A DNA stretch of 64,000 nt from Sipunculus nudus. Its lineage: Eukaryota; Annelida; Sipuncula; Golfingiida; Sipunculidae. The DNA is taken from NCBI GenBank assembly GCA_026874595.1, contig CM049307.1, positions 92,418,330 through 92,482,329 on the forward strand, written 5' to 3'. Below, piece by piece: positions 1-11,794 of this stretch (position 1 is its first letter; every line of letters begins with the position of its first letter). The notes below the pieces were generated by a model. That model ran no database searches. It was given only the letters and a program-made list of their open reading frames with translations, and was not told where the DNA came from. A program made the position numbers and the translations under genes.

Positions 1-317
1 TTATGACATCAGAATCGTTCATATTTCCTTCATTAACTGTAAGAGAGTTCAGTTTATCTGTAATCATATTTTTTAAAAAGTGAAACAGCCGACACCTGGC
101 CTTTAAATTTTCCCCAGTTATAACCCATTGGATAAGACGACCTAGGGATAAAAGGACGCGTACTGAGGTTTAAACATAGAAGAACTGGAAGATGATCTGA
201 AACATTCCCGGATTCACCCATGATTTTACAAGTTGACACATCCGGTAACAGCTCGTGTTGGACCATAATACGGTCTATAAGGGACCTATTTTGATACGGA
301 TCAAAGAAATAATAGGT
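1..317 (-). pseudogene. LINE endonuclease (EEP/APE-type) fragment
   Basis: On the minus strand, from about 317 down to 54, the translation shows the C-terminal part of an exonuclease-endonuclease-phosphatase domain. There is a YYFFDPYQNRSLIDRIMV-type block followed by the conserved SDHLPV block. In LINEs these correspond to the late EEP motifs, with the SDH catalytic histidine. The domain nicks target DNA to prime reverse transcription. Only about 85 residues are visible. A stop lies just upstream (TAA near 319-324) and the frame breaks near 54, so this is a remnant that runs off the left edge. It could belong to the same LINE family as the copy at 17551-20037, but the two parts do not overlap and cannot be compared. 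Confidence 0.72.
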
Positions 318-363
318 CCTTTACAGATTGTCTGAACACATAATGATATCATATCAAGTTCTG

Positions 364-1160
364 TTAAGCTCGGCATACACGTTGCGACGCGACTCGACTC
401 AACTCAACTGGGTCCGACTGAACAGGTTTCCTCAAGTTTTCTACAGTTTCTTCTAGTTTTTGACCCTGCAGACTGACAAAAACTGGGGTGCATACACATC
501 ACGACCCGACTTAACTCAACTGGATCGACGGCAGAGGCGGTACATTTAAATCAACAAAAATGGTGACAAGCTTTTGACATATGAAAGCAAAGTCATTAAT
601 ACATGTCATATTATTTATCAGTATACATGTATGTATCTGTATGTCGCCCTTTCAGTTCTTCTCATCGCATAGCTGAATTAATTTAGTTTGATATAATAAT
701 TTCAGTTTATAAAATAGTATTCAATGTCCTGTGATATACACTATATATTTTACATCCGTGAACATGAAGCATATTGATATTATGCTGACATTGTACTGGT
801 GACATTGGCTATACAGATCTATATTCATATATAATGCGCGCATAACGCTCATGTAATGTATTGCTGTCTTTCTCTGCACCGTACGATTTTGGCCAAGAAG
901 ATCACATGACCGAGGTACTCATGTGATCAGAGACGTAGATGTGATTGGTTGCTGACTGTACTTCTGAACGATTCGACTCAACTGGGCACGATTTTTTCTG
1001 ACACTGCCAGAAACCAAAAACTGACGCCGACTGGTGCCGACTCTGGTTGAGTCGGGTCGTTTTCGCGCATACACTTTGCGACGCGACTCAACTCAACTCA
1101 ACTTAACAGTTTTTGACCTGTTGAGTTGAGTCGGGTCGCAACGTGTATGCCGGCCTTTAA
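364..1160. mobile_element. Non-autonomous inverted-repeat element (MITE-like) flanked by TTAA
   Basis: The left end (GCATACACGTTGCGAC from 374, followed by CGACTCAACTCAAC-type sequence) recurs as its reverse complement at 1120-1150, ending at TTAA 1157-1160. TTAA also occurs at 364-367, so the flanks look like a 4-bp TTAA target duplication. More copies of the same arm lie inside: forward near 490, partial forward near 969, reverse near 1047, forward at 1067. No coding sequence is visible between them. The TTAA flank is known for piggyBac-type and some other DNA transposons; assigning a superfamily would be guesswork. Several nested short palindromic elements are an alternative. Confidence 0.5.
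1067..1150. repeat. Near-perfect foldback hairpin
   Basis: The left arm 1067-1097 and right arm 1120-1150 are 31-base reverse complements with two mismatches, separated by a 22-base loop. It forms the right end of the TTAA-flanked element. Confidence 0.75.
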
Positions 1161-3346
1161 CTGTATACAGTATAACGAATGGATTACCCAGATGTTTCCT
1201 ATCCAGAGAGTTGGCCACAAGGTTGTCCCTCCCCCCCCCCCAAGAAATAAAACTACCAGATCAAAGTTATTCAATAAAAAACCTCTAAATTGCATTATAC
1301 GCTGACGATATTACATTATCCATGAAAAATTTTAAAAAATATATATATATTCATAAAAGCTTTTAGATATTGAAAATATTTTCGGAATGTTTGTTGATCG
1401 GCACGAGAAAATATTATTTTAAATAATCACATGTATACCAAGCTACGGTTCTTCACCGGTAGCCAAATGTAATCAAACATTCCCGCAATAAGCATGTGTG
1501 GAGGTACCATAATACATATGATAATTTCAGATCTCCATTTAAAAATTTCTTTGAAAATGGGACTGGGACTCGGGTAACAAAAGACTCGGACCCTAAGGAG
1601 GTCAGCTTAGACTCGTCGGACTTGAGTTGGCTGGACTCGGATACGACTCGGATATTGTTCACTCGACTGCATCTATGTCCAGGATTAATACTACTCTGAC
1701 CAAGCTGTCCGACTGACACGATAGAATTACAAACCGTGACATTATAAACATTGCCAGCTTGCTTCTCGTTTGCTTGAATTTTCCTTGAACTCTCTTGTTT
1801 ACATATCGTCACTTTTGTTTACTGAATTTTTGTGAAACCTTACTTAAATAAAGGTCTGTTTTAACAGCTTGATTTCGCTTACTTCAATATGTGTATGTGG
1901 GATATATTGACGTTAAAGGAGGCAACTCTAGTATCTCAGGTATTGCTACATTAGTCAGGTAATGTTATTGTAGATTATATGGAAGGGTATATTTTTTCTT
2001 TAATTGTGCGTTTAAAAATGTGTCCACAGATTTGTATTCACCAATGCCGTGTTGTTTATCTGTTAACTGACGGTACATTTATCAGATAACAGGCCATCGA
2101 ATATACACACTATTTGAAGTTAAATTTACTTTTCACACAGTGACCGGTAATGATAAAATAGCATTGTGGTACGTTTTAGTGATACATTATATGCTATAGT
2201 GGTGAAGCCAAAGAAAGGTTGACAATACGTTTCCGAGATAAATGTTCAGTTATTAATATGGCTGGCATTCATACAGGTGAATTATTGATTTAAAAATAAA
2301 AATTCATGTATAGATGAACAGTGTACAGATATATACATTTAAATGAAATGTCTGAAGCCAAGGAAAAAAATTTTGAAGAACGTTTGAATGAACGGGCGAT
2401 GGAACTAATATTCTGATGTGTCAATAAGATAAAGGAATCCCACAATATCCCGCGGTTACAGTGGCTGGCAGAAATACAGTTACGGCCTTCTTTGTAGACA
2501 AGCAAATTCATTCGCGGTCCCAGACACGTCAAAAGCAATCGGACCACAATACTCTCATCGGATCCCGATGCCAGTAAGGTCAATTGAATAATACAGAACA
2601 ATTATTGTAAAAATACTGAAACGTCTCTGCATGTTACCATTCTGGTGAGTATAATTTGTTCGGCATCTGTGGTCTAGGGTTTAAGTACGGGGCTCAAAGA
2701 TTGGAGGCCGTGAGTTCGAATCTCAGGCAAGGAGGTGATATCTGTCCAGGTGGTGCGACCCAACATGAGCGTCAGCAAGCTTTATGAAAGCACTGTGCCC
2801 CAATTCATCTTTCACCTACAAACGGGTGCACCTTTCGGGGGTTTCCCGATGGAAAAAACACTCGGGACACACAGGTGCGGTTGACGCCAGTTCAATCGTG
2901 TTTCCGCCCTGTAGCATAAACGCAAACTTAAATGGTATTCTTGATATGTACATAGTAATTATTTAGACCAGCATGAAAAACAAGGTGCGCTCAAATCAAC
3001 CAAAAATCATCAGTATTCACAAAAATATGATGTGATGATTTAAACTCAACACTAAAGTTGCTCTTCATGTAATCCTGGCTAATGGAAACAGATATAATAA
3101 TTCATAAAATCGTAATGCAATCCGTATTCAATGACATGGAAGTCTTCGCAAATGCGAATGACGTGTGTTTGGGCTGTTATTCGCTCAGATTCTAAATTTT
3201 CTTAAATTTTGTTACTTTTCTACGTTTTTTATTGAATATATCTATTTTTTCTATCTATTTCACCCCATTTTAATTGATGATTTAAATACTTTCAAATCAC
3301 ATATTTAAATCAGTAATTATGTTGGTTTTTTGAGATCGTGATAAAT
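1161..3346. other. Upstream region of lectin copy A, homologous to 21091-22910
   Basis: No convincing gene is present. From about 1430 onward the sequence aligns with the region upstream of lectin copy B. Shared blocks include the stretch around 1525-1720 versus 21185-21395 and a tRNA-like piece. A C11 run lies at 1231-1241. The short ORFs on both strands around 1453-1812 overlap each other and are not conserved as protein in the duplicate (for example, stops interrupt the equivalent copy B reading), so they are not called. Confidence 0.6.
2661..2735 (+). repeat. tRNA-derived SINE-like head
   Basis: An A-box-like TGGTCTAGGGTTT near 2669 and a B-box-like GAGTTCGAATCTC at 2712-2724 are about 43 bases apart, the normal spacing of an internal Pol III promoter. 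The acceptor arms do not pair well, so a working tRNA is unlikely. The equivalent piece lies upstream of copy B at about 22537-22603. Confidence 0.5.
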
Positions 3347-3358
3347 ATGTATACCGTG

Positions 3359-3413
3359 ATGACTATCTTGCTGGCCATGTCGTGTATTTCCGCAAGAATG
3401 GAAGATTTATCAG
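3359..3413 (+). CDS. Lectin copy A exon 1 (signal peptide)
   Basis: It encodes MTILLAMSCISARMEDLS and ends at CAG followed by the donor GTAACC. The hydrophobic stretch is shorter and weaker than in copy B. An in-frame ATG lies four codons upstream at 3347. Confidence 0.75.
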
Positions 3414-4565
3414 GTAACCAATCGTTTGACAAAATATATATTTTTAACACATATAATGTATTAATAAGTTATTCATAATATATACGTTACACTCATTAGT
3501 GGTCTTTCAATTATTGCTCCAGTTCATTCGACAAAATACAGTCCAAGACTTCCAGTCTAATAAGTTAATAGTAATATCTAAGATAAATAATAAATGAAGA
3601 TCAATTGAACGCCAACATCATAAGCTCTAGACCCTTCTTTGTAAACAGATTAATTGATAAATCTTCCAACCATGACTATTCTATGTGGCTTGCGATCGTT
3701 AAATATACAACACATGCAGAATTTCAGGAACCTGTCAAATGACGTAAATCATTTTTTCCCATATCATAGACGGCCAGGATCCAAAATCCGTTATCCATGA
3801 AATCAAACGAATCTATAAATGGCAGATGTCCATCAAAGAATGCAGGGCAATTTGTAGTCGACAAAGGAAACCCGAATGCCTCAGCATCCAAATTCATGAC
3901 AGCGCATGCGTCCAGCTTGGCCGACAGTCTTTGAACGAAAGGGTTCTCAAAGCGTCATGCTCGGGGACAAGCATTGGTTTGTTATGTGTATATTTGTGTA
4001 GAACCCATTAAAGGTGTGAGGGTGTAACTAACTTGTAAACCTTTAAAGCACTTTTTAAATGCATTTATTGCCAAACCTTTTATCCCGTCTTTCATGTTTA
4101 ATTATTAACCAATGAGAACACCTTTTATTTTGAGGTCAAACAGTCAAGGTCATAGGACCCGTTTTTACAAAGCTTCTGGGTACACCTATTGATTGTTAGG
4201 TCAAGGGTCAAGGTCACATAACCCACATTCAGTAAAAATTCATAAAATATCCTCATAGTCAAAATCAGCTAAATTCAGCAAGTATTAGTTCACTAAAATG
4301 ACAAAATTTAAGGACAGCTGACAAATTTTGACAAATTTTAATTTTGTATCAAAAATACACAATTGTTGGTACATTTAATGGCTCAAAGTAGTTTCAAAAT
4401 CTGATGGCATTTTACTATAGATAACTGTTATTATATGCAATGTGCTCTTATTAGTACATATATGTAAGTATAAGTGATTATATATTATATATTACATGAC
4501 AGGTACAACAGGTGACTACCGTATGACCACGTACACACCAGGTATGATATTAAAAATAAACAGGA

Positions 4566-4640
<75 letters not shown>

Positions 4641-6892
4641 GATTAAAGTCAACATGAGACAGCAATAAAAGTACTTAGATAATGCTCTAAACACTAGAAT
4701 TTGGCAGTTTTGATATTTTTAATCACTGAACATGTTTATTTATTTATCAAATAAAACATGTATAAAAGTTGGTAAAAAATTATTACAGGTAAACGTCCTT
4801 TAAGAGATGAGACAAATATAATACCCGATTTGTGCACACAAAAAAAAACACGGATATTCTACAGTTTTAGCAGTCGGGATATTCAAATGAACCATTGAAA
4901 AGTACCTTTAATAATATTTCATCAACTGAGCTGTCTGAGGAAAATACATATAACAACCTTGTTACAGTCCTCGTTTACGCTGCAAATCTGACTTGACGGA
5001 CAGCAGCACAAATGTTCAGACACGTATCCTGGCAACCAAAGAGAAGTCATTTTTGTGCTAAAATGGTGCTCTATTAAAATGACTCGCAGCAAAATATACA
5101 ATATGTACAAGAACAATCACAATTATATGATTAACGCATAATGATAGCTAAATAAAGTCTCTGGTAAGCCCTGTAACGCAAATAAATACTGATGTCCAGT
5201 CCCATTCGGCAACCACAATTTGTTAGTAGCAATTCCCAGTTTACAAATCCGGTTTAAAGTTTAACGAAAGTTCATGTTGGCTTTCAAACGTTCATCGCAG
5301 GTCAACCGACGGATAACAATATTAAGTCCACATTTAACGCTGTTGGGAGGTAACAACAGCCAGTATCCTGTATCGAAATAAATCAGTCCTACGCGAGTTT
5401 CGCGTATATTGCCTTTTTAAAGGGCGGTACAAGTCCCTGGACCAGTTATGTGCTGATGTGCGCGTTTTCTTGGGGTTTTTTTTCTTGTGTTTTCCTTTGT
5501 CAAGGACAAAGGGCTGGCCAATGCTTGGTTACTTGACACAAAGAGAGACGACCGGGCTTGCGAAAACGTCCAGACCACAGGGGGATCCATGCGGGGGACA
5601 CCAAACGAGGTCGAGTGACGGCCTCAGTTGCAACAACCTGCATTATTATATATATGTAATTAATATTTATAGCCAATGTTAAACTAAAAATTATCGTTAT
5701 TATTGAAAAACAAGTCATTTAGAATTACTTATTTTCATTTCAAACCTAAGATTGTCCAGAGGGATTCAGTCACCTGATGCAAAAAGGAAAGCGTGAAAAC
5801 AGAATGGGGACCAGCCACTCCTGTTACCAGTTCATCAGAGACAGCGTTGACTGGTGGACAGCTGCTGATATATGTAGGGCACGTGATAGCGGTTTGGTCA
5901 GCATTGAAACTCCGGAGGAACAAACCCACATTGAACGCATCCTGCGGGAGCTGAAGATCCATGGTACGTTATGCCTCCGCCATGTGGCGGGAGTTATTTT
6001 ACTTAAACTTGTCTTTCAGCAGATTTACGCAAAATGGACTTTACAGACTGTTGAAATTTTAAGGAGGGTTAAGATTACTTCCAATGAAAAATCTGTTATA
6101 TATAAGAGGTAATCTAGAACATCCTAAAACAATTGATTTATGGTACTCTGTCTCATGTGACTCGAACACTTAGTGTCAATCGTTGCCGACAGGTGTCCAA
6201 AGTGTGATTAGAGAGGTTTGTGACTTTTTATAAATGACAGACTGAAAGTGTATAAGTTTTTTATTTGATTTTACAACACGCTTTAATTGAACAGTCACGT
6301 ATATATTAAAGTATTATCGTGAAATCTTCAGAGTCAATCAGCTGAGTGAATGTGTTTATCTCATACTTACATATCTTATCTTGAGACATAAAACTTCCTT
6401 CTGGGATAAACTTTTTAAAGCCGAGATTGGAGTATAGATTAGATTCCGACATGGGAATAAAGACAAAAAACGAAAATGGGGCATTAAAGATGAGCTTAGA
6501 AATATCTTTTAATATTTAACTCATGAAAGATTCATTAATTACTGAACTGACCACGTGAAAACTGCAATTCGCTTTAAAATGTAAGGGAACGAAAGATTTG
6601 CCTTTCAGGTTGTTTTTCAATTATTTTTCATAATTTCCCCGTTCATGTAGGTGATACCTGGACCTCGGGTTATGATTGGTATCTGGATGGCAACTGGGCC
6701 TGGACTGCCTCAACTCACAACATTGAGTTTAAATACTGGACACCCGGTCAACCTGACAGACACTTGGGAAATGAAAAGTGTTTAAACCTTTGGACAATAC
6801 AAGGGTACAAGTGGAATGACGCGTCATGTGACTGGGAGATGAATCTGCTCTGTGAGAGAGATGCTGTCGTCGGCCAGGACGGCCGACACTGA
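3359..6892 (+). CDS. Secreted PAN-like/C-type lectin, copy A (5 exons)
   Basis: Spliced model: 3359-3413, 3770-3976, 4503-4541, 5751-5963, 6651-6892. All introns are GT-AG and all are phase 1, giving 251 residues. An in-frame ATG at 3347 could add four residues; the start at 3359 is chosen because it aligns with the copy B start. Order of parts: signal peptide (about 18 residues), PAN/apple-like domain (ECRAIC, ECLSIQ, ACVQLG; about residues 19-87), 13-residue linker exon, then a long-form C-type lectin domain. The lectin domain shows CPEGF and SCYQF cysteines, WTSGYDW, QPD, NEKC, WND and LLCE. In this family QPD usually goes with galactose-type sugars, and E, N and D of NEKC/WND help hold calcium. 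The protein is predicted to be secreted and sugar-binding, perhaps in immune recognition or adhesion (inference). Every exon has an equal-length match in copy B. Upstream non-coding exons cannot be excluded. Confidence 0.85.
3770..3976 (+). CDS. Lectin copy A exon 2 (PAN/apple-like domain)
   Basis: This 207-nt phase 1-1 exon follows an acceptor with a T-rich tract ending CATATCATAG and precedes donor GTTTGT. Five cysteines are visible (ECRAIC, ECL, ACV, ASC). The spacing and the MSIKEC start resemble PAN/apple modules, which bind proteins or sugars. The donor GTTTGT is weaker than the GTATGT in copy B. Confidence 0.8.
4503..4541 (+). CDS. Lectin copy A exon 3 (39-nt linker microexon)
   Basis: The exon has 13 codons including YRMTTYTP, flanked by ACAG and GTATGA. 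It is Thr-rich and could be a glycosylated hinge. The equal-length, nearly identical exon in copy B (26972-27010) supports it. Confidence 0.75.
4569..4638. repeat. (TA)n microsatellite in lectin copy A intron 3
   Basis: About 35 TA units. The same place in copy B (near 27035-27050) has only a few TA steps, so it expanded after the duplication. Confidence 0.95.
4960..5631. mobile_element. 672-bp insertion in intron 3 of copy A with 8-bp target duplication
   Basis: AACAACCT occurs at 4952-4959 and again at 5632-5639. Copy B intron 3 lacks everything between and reads as the empty site (ACATAAACCTGCA around 27362-27374). Clear terminal inverted repeats are not seen and there is no domain-level coding match. 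An 8-bp duplication is known for hAT and some other DNA transposons. Class unknown. Confidence 0.6.
5751..5963 (+). CDS. Lectin copy A exon 4 (first half of C-type lectin domain)
   Basis: This 213-nt phase 1-1 exon starts with DCPEGF, followed by HSCYQF, WWTAADICRA, GLVSIETPEEQ and a helix ending at KIH. These are the N-terminal cysteines and the two helices of a long-form C-type lectin fold. Donor GTACGT follows. Confidence 0.88.
6651..6892 (+). CDS. Lectin copy A exon 5 (second half of C-type lectin domain)
   Basis: The exon opens at TTCATGTAG and encodes GDTWTSGYDW, FKYWTPGQPDR, GNEKCLNLW, YKWNDASC and NLLCERD, ending at TGA 6890-6892. QPD and WND are the sugar/calcium signature loops. 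About 14 residues follow the last cysteine. Confidence 0.88.
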
Positions 6893-7127
6893 TCGGAGGT
6901 TTCGTGCATGTCTAGCGGATCATAACACACGAGAGCTTTTGGAGACCCAAAGAAAATACTCTCTTGACCAATGACCAAAAACTCATTGAGACATAGTCCA
7001 TGATATCACTTATTTATTTATGAGAGAGAGATTCCCTGGCGACCTCTGGTACCTCAGGTGTAGAGCTGTCGAACAGAAATCAATTCCAAATCCGACTTTT
7101 CTGTGTATTCATGTTCCGTCTCTCAAA

Positions 7128-7133
7128 AATAAA
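7128..7133 (+). promoter_or_regulatory. Polyadenylation signal of lectin copy A
   Basis: AATAAA lies 236 bases after the stop, repeated in overlap as AAAATAAA. It is the first canonical hexamer downstream of exon 5. Confidence 0.55.
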
Positions 7134-7178
7134 ATAAACTAGCATATATATACAGAATGTCTTTTTTTTTTCGAAAAT

Positions 7179-7181
<3 letters not shown>

Positions 7182-7213
<32 letters not shown>

Positions 7214-7237
7214 ATATATATATATGTATGTATGTAT
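7182..7237. repeat. (TA)n/(TATG)n microsatellite downstream of copy A
   Basis: An alternating AT tract is followed by three to four TATG steps. A shorter AT tract lies at the matching place after copy B (29258-29290). Confidence 0.9.
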
Positions 7238-10200
7238 TCCTATATTAGTACTTGGGGTGACACCTTAGACCGTATACGGGCATTAGGGCAACACAAGACC
7301 TTTGTGTCGCACTAATGTTTAAGAAACTAACATATACTAACCAATAACATATACTAACATATACTACCACAAATGGAAAGAAAAAAAAAAGAAAAAAAAA
7401 ACATATACTAACCAACCAACACAGGGGTCTACTATTGAAACGGTGACATGATGAAATATCTGACTTTTAATATACTAAGCAATAACAAATAAAATAACAA
7501 TAGTTAATTTGCCTTTAAAATTCTTCCGTTTCTATACCCTGCCGTGTCAAATATTGGGCGTTATGCCAACAGCATGTGTTAAACAATTTCATTGTTTCAA
7601 TCAAATATACACTAAAAATTCTGTAGCCAAATATGACTTCCGTTAAAGTGTATAATCTGTGTTTCAGTGTGCAAAAGTCTGTAAAGGCGAAATAAAATAA
7701 ATACCATTTTCTTGCGGCTATATATGCCGATTCTGTCAAGCTGTACAGTGGCGCCGTCTAGGTATGGGGTGCGACACCAAGGGTTGATCTCAGGCTGCAG
7801 GCTCCATTTTATTAGCTGATAATCATTTCGCAGCATTGTGAGGACCAAAGTTTTTTTTTTATATTGTACTCTCTGTTGATGTGAGTAACTGTTGCTCCCC
7901 AAATACAAATATGGCATTAGTTTCATTGATCGTGAAGATGACATAATAATGTATTATCGCTCGGCAACAAACCTTTTGAACCGTATTTACTAGTATTATG
8001 TATTAAAACATTTTCATGCATGACCAGTGGCGGATCCATGGGGAGAGATCTAGAGAGAGAGAAAGAGAGTACATTAAAACCAATCTTTATCCAATACTTC
8101 AGACTGGAATTATCATGACACAACATGTACAAACGATCACCCCTTTGATTAGCATATAATGTAGATGAACATCTGTACCAGTGTACCTACGCTTTTTACA
8201 CAGCGCTTTACCTTTTGGCCTACTACCTATATCGTAAGCGCTGTTTGTTTTGACCTCGTATCCTGGATCACTACACCAGAGGGGAGCACTGTATTTTGGT
8301 CAAATCAGATGACACCCTGTTCTGGAAGACAAAACGGTTTGCCAGCCAAGCGAGGATTACACGGAGCTAATGTTGTTCATTTCGTTTTAAGTGACTGCTC
8401 ATCGCCCCGGCAACCGTTACAACAGGCCACAGGCTCAGAGAGAATGGCCCCGCACGTGGTTTCTGGGCGGAGCCTGATGCCTGTCAATTGTTTGTTAACT
8501 GGCATTTGGTTGGCTGCTAGTCACATCAGCAGATTTTCAGCAGACAGGCCTTCCACCTGTTGTTTAAGTGCATCATAAACGGTCAAAGCAGGCAGCGGCA
8601 AAATCAGTAGCTTCTTTAGAAGAGCAAGTTTTCCGCTGCCTCGGGAGCGTACAGTGTACCAGTCCAGAAAAAAAAACTGACGCAACAACATTATTGATAA
8701 AACCGCGAAGATGTTCCTTGCTGCTGACTAGTATAAAGAATAAAAACCACAATAAAAACTAACAGACTTCCTTTCACATCTTAAAGGGTTTATGACATGT
8801 TAATACATTATAACCATGTTATTGCCAATTAATTTTATAAATGATGTCAGCTACCAAACGAACATAATTGAGTTGCGTGGCCTCTCACGGCATTTGCTGT
8901 GTCATCAACAACGACAGAGAAAGATGGGCCTAAACAGTTTTATTGGTTTTGCTTTTTCAAAATATTCAGATGCTATAACACCACCAATAGTGCGTTGTCT
9001 GGTCACAAAATATTGATCTCTTTTCTACCTAAACCGTTTTCCATTTTCATTCTGACAATAATTATATAAACATATTCAGGCAAACATAAACGTAAATAAT
9101 TCCATATAAATTTTTAAAAAGTGGAATTTCACCTTTACAGCTTATGTCAAGCAAAACAGGACTCCTGTGTTACATCGTTACAATAGTGAGAACATGTTAG
9201 CAGATGCAATAATATTTTAAAGAGACACTATAATGCATGTATATTTAACATACCTGATATATGAATGCATACCCTTTATAAGAATACCTGTAGATTTATA
9301 GTTACCGTTATTATCGTGGCTTACTCACCCCATCCTTTCATTAAACAAAAAATAAAAATGAGACCCCTTAGGACACACTTGGCATCGTTTTGGTTAGATC
9401 TATAGAAATAATTACATATCCGAGGTGTGGCCACAGTGAGTGCGACCACTGTGATACAGATTATTGTTATTATCATTCTTATCAGTATTGATTCATATGA
9501 CGCTTTTTTACCTTGGCAGGACGGAAGACTCCGGATCTGATATGCAATTCCCGATATCCACAGGCCACCTAAATATTTCTTCATTATAACAATATTTTAT
9601 ATGTTTTAGTTTTGAAAATCAATGGTTTTATATCCATGTGTTACCTCTGCATGCGGATTTTTCAGGGTGTCAGTCCTGGCATAGCGAGACGTTTTATAAT
9701 TGCATACAGCAAATTTTATGCTGTGTATAATACAAATATATATTTAAGGTACATAACCATGTGAAACAATATATGCTTAATCTGTATCACATCCCACTAA
9801 TTCAATTTTGCTGAATCAAAAAAATGTCCCAGCAAAGTCAAACATTGTGACCAGAGGGTTGACCTTGTACGACATTTCTCAAACAAGGATAAGAACGTAG
9901 AAACAGAGAAATAACAAAAGTTTGTACCTTGACAAATCTTAAGTTTATGAAGTTGCGTAATACGGCAACTAGGAGGCGTGCACGCTGTTTTCTGTTTGCG
10001 CCATCGATCGACTGATTTCAAACACATTTCCTTCAGTATTGATTTATGACTACTTTACATCATATAAAGACTTTGGTGCACAACAGAGGCAACAAAATGA
10101 GATATATGTTCCGGATTAATGAATAACCCAATTCGCTCTTTTTTACTTAAAAAGAATTCTTATTCAATTAAGATCACAAAGTCTAGTAAAGACACGAATT

Positions 10201-11708
10201 GAAATGTTTACAGTTTTTCTGTGTGCAGTTTTCACCTTTTATTGCAACATGCAGAGGCATGTGGATCATGGATGTTTTTTACTTGTGTAGCTATATATTT
10301 ACAACTAGAATCTAAAGCACATTTTAATTAGTGTGTGATAATAAAATGGGGAAGTTGGTAGAATAGATGTCGCTTATTTAACTTTTTCTCTCTTCTTTTT
10401 TGATCATTTTCTATTTTGATTATTTTTGCTTCGTGAAAAGTTTTCAGAGCCCTGACCGATGGGACCCCCAATGGAAACAAAGGACAACTTTTGTGTTTGA
10501 CATTTTTGGTCATTCTTACGAGGTTCTTGCATGAGTCTTGTGAGTTATTGATAAAAATCAAGCTTTAATGATTGCTTGACATTTGAAGTATGACAGCATC
10601 AATCATTGATGAGGCATTGCGTAATGGTGGTAGTCCAAAAGTGTGAGAGACAGCTACGCCATCTTGCGGACTCTTTATTTTAATAGAAAGGATAGATTGA
10701 TCGCTGAAACCTTGGTAACAAGGCCGTGTGTATGAAGAATAAACGGTCCGTGGTATTAAACAACTTACAAAATGACCGTCAGTGGACAAAAAAATAGATG
10801 ATAAGTTTATAAAACCTTATGATATTGTTTGGGTGTTTCCTAGATGCATTGTCTGAGGTATATAGTATATCATTCAGTGTGGTCACGTGACGAGTTTGAT
10901 TGACAAGATCAGGTTAGTTGGTCTAAAATGATAAGAATACATGGTCTGGACAACGGCATCGATTAGCACAGTGCATATACCTCATGATGGTAGACTGTTA
11001 AAGCAAATTGTTTATAAAATGTCTTTCAGCAAATGTAAACGAGTTTAAATTTAACGACTAAAGAAATACAAGAAACATTTTGAAAGGATTAGTGTAGAAA
11101 CGATGCATGGAAGCAATAATTAACGTATAAAGAACACAAAGAAAGAATTTTAGAGACTTAGTTTGGGGACGATTGAAATTTATAGCTCGATGTCAATTAT
11201 AGAGAATAAATAAAGCCAACCCTTAATGTGTTATACATCCACTAGACAGCAAAATGATTCAGGAAAAGGAATTCGGGACAATGGACTAACATGTCGGCTC
11301 CATTAATTCAATCTGAGAAATAAGTACTATTGAGTCACAGGTTTTCCGTGCAAGACGCCTCAGCAGTGACCTGTTTCAAACCAAACCCAAGTGCCGGACA
11401 CAATTACTTGTAAGATACTCCTGGTAATCGAACATGCTTACAGGGGAAAAACATTTACAAGTGATTATACTTTCCTGATTACATTTTCCATTGTTTTTAT
11501 TTAAAATTGTATAATGGCTAGCCTTATAGCAGGGTCCTATGTTGAAGGTCAACATGAATACAGCTCAGTGATGGAGTTCTTTTGGACCCTAAACTGTACT
11601 CGGATTCAGAGTTAAGTACCTGAGAAATCAGGTCGAGTCTATCTCATTCTGTCCCATATTATAAAGACATAAACATGTGAGAACTACTAACAGAACTTTT
11701 ATAAATAA

Positions 11709-11710
<2 letters not shown>
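7238..11710. other. Gene-poor interval
   Basis: No protein family is recognisable on either strand. Short repeats of ACATATACTAACC-type sequence and A-rich runs lie at 7328-7420, and a short AGAG run near 8050-8068. The longest ORF (8165-8578, plus, 137 codons) has a locally higher GC content but no recognisable motif. Confidence 0.6.
8590..8641. repeat. Inverted repeat (hairpin)
   Basis: AGGCAGCGG followed by an A run (8590-8603) pairs with a T run followed by CCGCTGCCT (8629-8641). The loop contains a further short TTCTTTAGAA palindrome. Function unknown. Confidence 0.6.
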
Positions 11711-11789
<79 letters not shown>

Positions 11790-11790
11790 T
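11711..11790. repeat. (TA)n then (TATG)n microsatellite beside the 5' LTR
   Basis: About 50 bases of alternating TA are followed by about seven TATG steps, ending directly at the LTR. The empty site in copy A (1431-1438) is ATGTATAC, so the tract probably grew from that seed. Confidence 0.9.
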
Positions 11791-11794
11791 GTAC

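Noticed and set aside
1453-1812. 119-codon minus-strand ORF and overlapping plus-strand ORF
   Set aside because: The homologous region near copy B does not preserve either frame.
2661-2735. Functional tRNA gene
   Set aside because: Pol III boxes are present, but acceptor and other stems do not pair convincingly; better read as a SINE remnant.
8165-8578. 137-codon ORF on the plus strand
   Set aside because: No known motif, no splice or homology support; kept only as part of the gene-poor interval.
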